Shown here: positions 5,735-8,840 of the stretch, in pieces
Layout: every line of letters begins with the position of its first letter
How positions within the stretch are numbered: position 1 is the first letter of the stretch
DNA from: Candidatus Competibacteraceae bacterium
Lineage (GTDB): Bacteria; Pseudomonadota; Gammaproteobacteria; Competibacterales; Competibacteraceae
NCBI GenBank assembly: GCA_007120095.1
Contig: SKOM01000169.1
Location: 1 to 8,840, forward strand
Reading direction: 5' to 3'
DNA: 8,840 nt
Made by a program: the position numbers and the translations under genes
The notes under the pieces: generated by a model
Database searches by the model: none
What the model was told of the DNA's origin: nothing
The model's input: only the letters and a program-made list of their open reading frames with translations

Positions 5735-6699
5735 TCAGGCTTCAATGTCTGATTAATCGCTCGCAAAGCGTCAGTAAACTCTTCCGGCAAGGGATGCACG
5801 CCCATCGCCAACAGAGTCGGGCGGCAGCGGTTGCTGATCGGCCCGCCGACAAATACCGGGCGGGCAAACGTTTTGATCAGATTGGGCAGATCGCGGTGGA
5901 GGATGCCAGGCTCAGGCGGACGGGCGGCGGACAGCACGATGGCAGCACAATCATGATCTTGAGCGACCTTTTGCAGGGGTTCCAGGGGCATATTCGCCCC
6001 CAGCATGATGATGCGGTAATTCCAATCGAGCGCCGCCATGGAAAACAGCATTAAACCCACATCATGTTGCTCGCCGGGCAGACAGGCAACTAACAGTTTA
6101 GGGCCGGTTTGCTGGCGGTTAAAATGATGCAGTCGGGCGCCGAGTTTATTGCGCAAAAACACGCTAAAGAAATGCTCTTCAGCAATGCCGGTGTCGCGAC
6201 GGCGTTGCCACTGCCAACCCAGCTCATGCAGTACAGGCATAATCAGGCGGTGGGTGACCACGTCGGCAGGGTAGAGGGCCAGAATCTCGTTATAAACGTC
6301 ATCCAGTGTGAGCTCGTCGAACTGATGCACGGCATCGAGCATGCGCTGTTGATAATTTTGCCATAAGTTGAAATGATTACGGCTGCGTTCAGGTGGCCGG
6401 GTTCCTGCATTCGGCAGGCTGTCATCGGCAGACTGAGCTTTGTCACCGAGCACCTGCCGAACCTGACCGATGGACATTCCCCCCTGCAATAAAGTGACCA
6501 CTTGATTGATCAAGTCCACATCGGCCATGCTGTACAAGCGATGTCCTTTAGGTGTACGCATGGGATTGATCAGATTATAACGGCGCTCCCAAGCTCTGAG
6601 TGTCACGGGATTGATACCGGTTAAACTGGATACGGTACGGATGGGAATCAGGCTCTCCCCCGGTAAACTGTAGCTATCTAAGCGAGTTTGTTGGCTCAT
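5728..6699 (-). CDS. MerR-family regulator with cobalamin-binding domain (CarH/LitR type)
   Basis: A transcription factor combining a MerR winged-helix DNA-binding domain with a B12-binding sensor. From the preferred ATG (323 residues), residues about 17-87 hold IRTVSSLTGINPVTLRAWERRY and GHRLYSMADVDLINQV, a typical MerR head. A linker rich in polar residues follows. Residues about 110-190 form the helical B12-cap region with LGWQWQRRRDTGIAEEHFF. Residues about 200-320 form the Rossmann-like B12 fold, with GEQHDVGL supplying ExHxxG (E210, H212, G215; His is the lower cobalt ligand) and a later GGP (285-287). In the CarH/LitR family, adenosylcobalamin keeps the protein as a DNA-binding repressor and light releases it. 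The frame could start at 6753, but those 18 residues are unlike the family and overlap a candidate operator and -10. Neither start has a clear ribosome binding site. Its targets cannot be read directly. Confidence 0.9.
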   Translation of the reverse strand: MSQQTRLDSYSLPGESLIPIRTVSSLTGINPVTLRAWERRYNLINPMRTPKGHRLYSMADVDLINQVVTLLQGGMSIGQVRQVLGDKAQSADDSLPNAGTRPPERSRNHFNLWQNYQQRMLDAVHQFDELTLDDVYNEILALYPADVVTHRLIMPVLHELGWQWQRRRDTGIAEEHFFSVFLRNKLGARLHHFNRQQTGPKLLVACLPGEQHDVGLMLFSMAALDWNYRIIMLGANMPLEPLQKVAQDHDCAAIVLSAARPPEPGILHRDLPNLIKTFARPVFVGGPISNRCRPTLLAMGVHPLPEEFTDALRAINQTLKPDH

Positions 6700-6746
6700 A
6701 GTGAAGTCGTTGGGTTGAATGTGGTTAGTATGGCTGACCGGAATAG

Positions 6747-6763
6747 TGTACATGAATTGTACA
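6747..6763. promoter_or_regulatory. Candidate operator TGTACA-N5-TGTACA of the MerR/B12 regulator
   Basis: Two identical self-palindromic TGTACA hexamers separated by five bases, giving an 11-bp centre-to-centre step (about one helical turn). They lie 48-64 bp upstream of the preferred start of the regulator gene. On the minus strand TACAAT (6756-6761), a good -10, overlaps the proximal hexamer, so a bound dimer or tetramer would block RNA polymerase. CarH-type repressors bind repeated operator half-sites near their own promoters. That this regulator binds here is inference. Confidence 0.5.
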
Positions 6764-6856
6764 GTAGAACGTATAAATCGGGTAATTGTTCCAAATAGTT
6801 ATACACCAGCGATTGCCCTGTGGAATAAACCGGTCGCAAACGCCAGTGGACAGCAG

Positions 6857-6886
6857 TTGAAAACCGAGCATTAATCAGGCCATACT
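6857..6886 (+). promoter_or_regulatory. Candidate sigma-70 promoter for the DadA-like gene
   Basis: TTGAAA (6857-6862) and CATACT (6881-6886) are separated by 18 bp. They would start transcription near 6893, about 20 bp before the ATG. The two hexamers match consensus in five and four of six positions. No TGTACA box lies within it. Confidence 0.4.
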
Positions 6887-6914
6887 GACATTGTGTGGTT
6901 CTGGTGTGCTAATC

Positions 6915-8156
6915 ATGTCTACCCAAAAGATCACTGTCATCGGTGCCGGCATCGTCGGTATCTGCTGTGCGCTGCATTTACAGCGCCTCGGTTATCGGGT
7001 CACCGTGGTCGATCAGCGCCCGCCCGGCGATGCCACCTCTTACGGCAACGCCTGCATGATCACCGACAGCAGTTTAGTGCCCTTGGCCACGCCGGGCATT
7101 ACGTGGGAAGGACTGGGCATGTTACTCAATCCTTCCGGGCCGTTATTTATCCGCCCCCGTTACGCGTTGCAGATTGTGCCCTGGTTATGGCGGTTTTGGC
7201 GCAGTGCCGACGACGCCCAGGCCCGAGCGGGGGCGCAAGCACTGGGCGATCTACTGCGCGGAGCCTTGGCTGAGCACCATGAGCTGGCTGACAATACCTC
7301 CGCAAGCCGCTGGCTCGGTGACGAACCCTCGCTGTTTGTCTACCGCTCGGCGGCTGAACTGGAGCATGATGCCTACACCTGGACGCTGCGCCGGGCGAAT
7401 GGAGTGCGGCATGAGTGGCTGGACGGCCCCCAGCTACGCGCGCGCGAACCGGCGCTGGCGGCGGATTACTGGCGAGCGGCGGTATTGCTGGATCACGGTC
7501 GGGCGGTCGATCCCGCTGAGCTGACGAAAGCTCATGCGGAGTGGCTGCAACGAGGTGGCGGTGACATTCGCCAAGCTCGGGTGCAGGCGTTGGAAATCCG
7601 CGACGGTCAAGTGGTGCGTTTGCTGACCGATGACGAACCACTGGCGGTAGAGCAACTGGTGATTGCCGGGGGAGCGTGGTCAGCCGGATTAGCGGGACAA
7701 CTGGGTGATCGCATTCCCTTGGAAAGTGAAGGGGGATATCACCTGACATTTACTGATCCCGGCCTCGAACTGCGCCATACGCTGATGGATTCCGGGGCTA
7801 AAGTGGCCATTGCCCCTATGGCTGAGGGGATTCGCATTGGCGGTATGGTCGAGTTTGCAGGTATTTGTGAAGAGACCTTGCCACAACGCAGTGCCTTGCT
7901 GCGCAGAGTAATTAAGCGGATATTACCGGCGATTCGCACCGAAGCTTATACGGAATGGCGGGGCAATCGCCCCAGTCTGCCCGATAGTTTGCCGGTGATT
8001 GATCGGGCCTCGCAGGTGAATAATGTCGTTTACGCCTTTGGCCATCAGCATATTGGTTTATCATCAGCTCCGAAAACCGGCAAACTGGTGGCGCAACTCA
8101 TCACCGGTCAGCCACCGGCGATTGATTTAACCCCGTTCCGCGTGGGACGGTTCTAA
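6915..8156 (+). CDS. DadA-like FAD-dependent D-amino-acid dehydrogenase/oxidase
   Basis: Predicted flavoprotein that oxidatively deaminates an amino acid, the DadA group of the DAO superfamily. DadA itself turns D-alanine into pyruvate at the membrane, passing electrons to the respiratory chain. The 413-residue protein opens with the FAD-binding GAGIVG (10-15, GxGxxG) and an acidic residue in VTVVDQRPPG, then SYGNACMITDSSLVPLATPG, typical of DadA. The C-terminus WRGNRPSLPDSLPVID and FGHQHIGLSSAPKTGKLVAQLI is the second FAD contact region. The ATG gives a start directly before the first strand; a TTG at 6891 would add eight unconserved residues. No strong ribosome binding site is seen. True substrate is unknown: family members also act on glycine, L-proline or opines. 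A HAD phosphatase follows 35 bp downstream on the same strand. Confidence 0.87.
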   Translation: MSTQKITVIGAGIVGICCALHLQRLGYRVTVVDQRPPGDATSYGNACMITDSSLVPLATPGITWEGLGMLLNPSGPLFIRPRYALQIVPWLWRFWRSADDAQARAGAQALGDLLRGALAEHHELADNTSASRWLGDEPSLFVYRSAAELEHDAYTWTLRRANGVRHEWLDGPQLRAREPALAADYWRAAVLLDHGRAVDPAELTKAHAEWLQRGGGDIRQARVQALEIRDGQVVRLLTDDEPLAVEQLVIAGGAWSAGLAGQLGDRIPLESEGGYHLTFTDPGLELRHTLMDSGAKVAIAPMAEGIRIGGMVEFAGICEETLPQRSALLRRVIKRILPAIRTEAYTEWRGNRPSLPDSLPVIDRASQVNNVVYAFGHQHIGLSSAPKTGKLVAQLITGQPPAIDLTPFRVGRF

Positions 8157-8191
8157 CCTCTGTAGGAATCCTAGCCATTGACACTGCACCG

Positions 8192-8815
8192 TTGACCCAA
8201 CCCGTGATTGCGGCCTTTGATTTTGACGGCACTATAACCACCCGCGACACGTTAATCCCGTTTTTCTACCGCTGTTTTGGTCGTGCCAAAGTGTACGGGG
8301 TGTTTGCCACAGTCGCCTGGGACGCATTGAAATTCGGGCTGGGTTATGGCTCGCGGGATCAGCTCAAGGCCAAGGTCATCGCCCGTCTGTTTCGCGGAGT
8401 ACCGCAGGCAGTGGTGCAACAGGCGGGTCGCGAACATGCCAGGGCAGTTACGGCGTCTTTTCGCCCGGCCGCTTTAGAGCGGATTGCTTGGCATCGCGCT
8501 CAGGGGCATCGATTGATTATGGTCAGCGCGTCTTTGGATGTGTACCTCCAGTATGTCGCCACCGCACTCGGTTTCGATGATCTGCTATGTACTACCCTCG
8601 AAGTGGATGAGCAGCAGGTGTGTACCGGCGCAACGGTCAGCGGCAATTGCCGAGCCATGGCTAAAGTCCGCCGTTTGCAGCAACACCTGGGTGATCTGAG
8701 CCAGTTTGATCTCTACGCCTATGGCGACTCAGCGGGTGATAAGGAAATGCTGGAAATCGCAGATCATCCGAGTTTCAAGCCGTTTCTGCACAACAACACC
8801 ACCAGTACCCGCTGA
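8192..8815 (+). CDS. HAD-superfamily subfamily IB (PSPase-like) hydrolase
   Basis: Predicted cytoplasmic phosphatase. From this TTG start (207 residues) motif I is FDFDGTITTRDTL (D10 nucleophile, D12 acid/base), motif II is the serine in LIMVSAS (S112), motif III a lysine near 158 and motif IV YGDSAGDKEM (D179, D183). The spacing is that of HAD-IB proteins such as phosphoserine phosphatase relatives; the cap lies between residues about 20 and 95. The substrate cannot be read from sequence. Start choice is open: no ATG or GTG is available before motif I. TTG at 8192 lacks a ribosome binding site, whereas an in-frame ATT at 8177 has AGGA nine bases upstream (8164-8167) and would give IDTAPLTQP at the N-terminus. 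It lies 35 bp after the DadA-like gene, probably in one operon, and the stop is at 8813-8815. Confidence 0.88.
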   Translation: MTQPVIAAFDFDGTITTRDTLIPFFYRCFGRAKVYGVFATVAWDALKFGLGYGSRDQLKAKVIARLFRGVPQAVVQQAGREHARAVTASFRPAALERIAWHRAQGHRLIMVSASLDVYLQYVATALGFDDLLCTTLEVDEQQVCTGATVSGNCRAMAKVRRLQQHLGDLSQFDLYAYGDSAGDKEMLEIADHPSFKPFLHNNTTSTR

Positions 8816-8840
8816 TCGGGTGGTTACTCGGCTTGGGGGG

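Noticed and set aside
7147..7749. 200-residue open frame on the minus strand inside the DadA-like gene
   Set aside because: It is rich in Pro, Arg and Ala with no recognisable motif, and lies antisense to a clear flavoprotein gene; long shadow frames are expected in GC-rich genes.

Overview
The window reads as chromosomal DNA of a gammaproteobacterium of moderate-to-high GC. The evidence is a divergent argH / hemC-hemD arrangement, which is the order known from Pseudomonas and relatives, together with gammaproteobacterial-type HemC and ArgH sequences. I cannot place it more finely from sequence alone. Most of the window is core metabolism. The unusual material lies in the gaps between genes.

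Layout. Bases 1-495 hold the 3' end of proS (prolyl-tRNA synthetase). Its stop codon lies inside a 159-bp mobile repeat (491-649) with TATAGCCATT terminal inverted repeats and a central 30-bp palindrome. A second copy, also 159 bp and in the same orientation, sits at 3825-3983 between argH and hemC. Size, TATAG...CTATA ends and TA-type target resemble the Correia elements of Neisseria, but the internal sequence looks different. After copy 1 comes a decayed C-terminal fragment of a macro-domain (ADP-ribose-binding) gene. Its stop overlaps the start of an intact nicotinate phosphoribosyltransferase gene (pncB, 907-2244). A short HIT-protein-like remnant may follow pncB. This looks like an eroded NAD/ADP-ribose gene cluster. 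Next is argH (2343-3767, minus strand), the second repeat, and the translationally coupled hemC-hemD pair (4026-5734), which acts early in tetrapyrrole synthesis.

Convergent to hemD, with a 7-bp overlap, is a MerR-type regulator fused to a cobalamin-binding domain (CarH/LitR class) that keeps the ExHxxG cobalt-ligand motif. Two TGTACA boxes separated by 5 bp lie just upstream of its preferred start and suggest autoregulation. Transcribed away from it are a DadA-like FAD amino-acid dehydrogenase (6915-8156) and a HAD-IB/PSPase-like hydrolase (8192-8815), probably one transcription unit.

Functional picture: tRNA charging, arginine synthesis, haem synthesis and NAD salvage are housekeeping. The most notable items are the Correia-like repeat pair, which supplies a stop codon and possibly a promoter to host genes, the vestigial macro domain coupled to pncB, and the B12/light-sensor-type regulator with its candidate operator.
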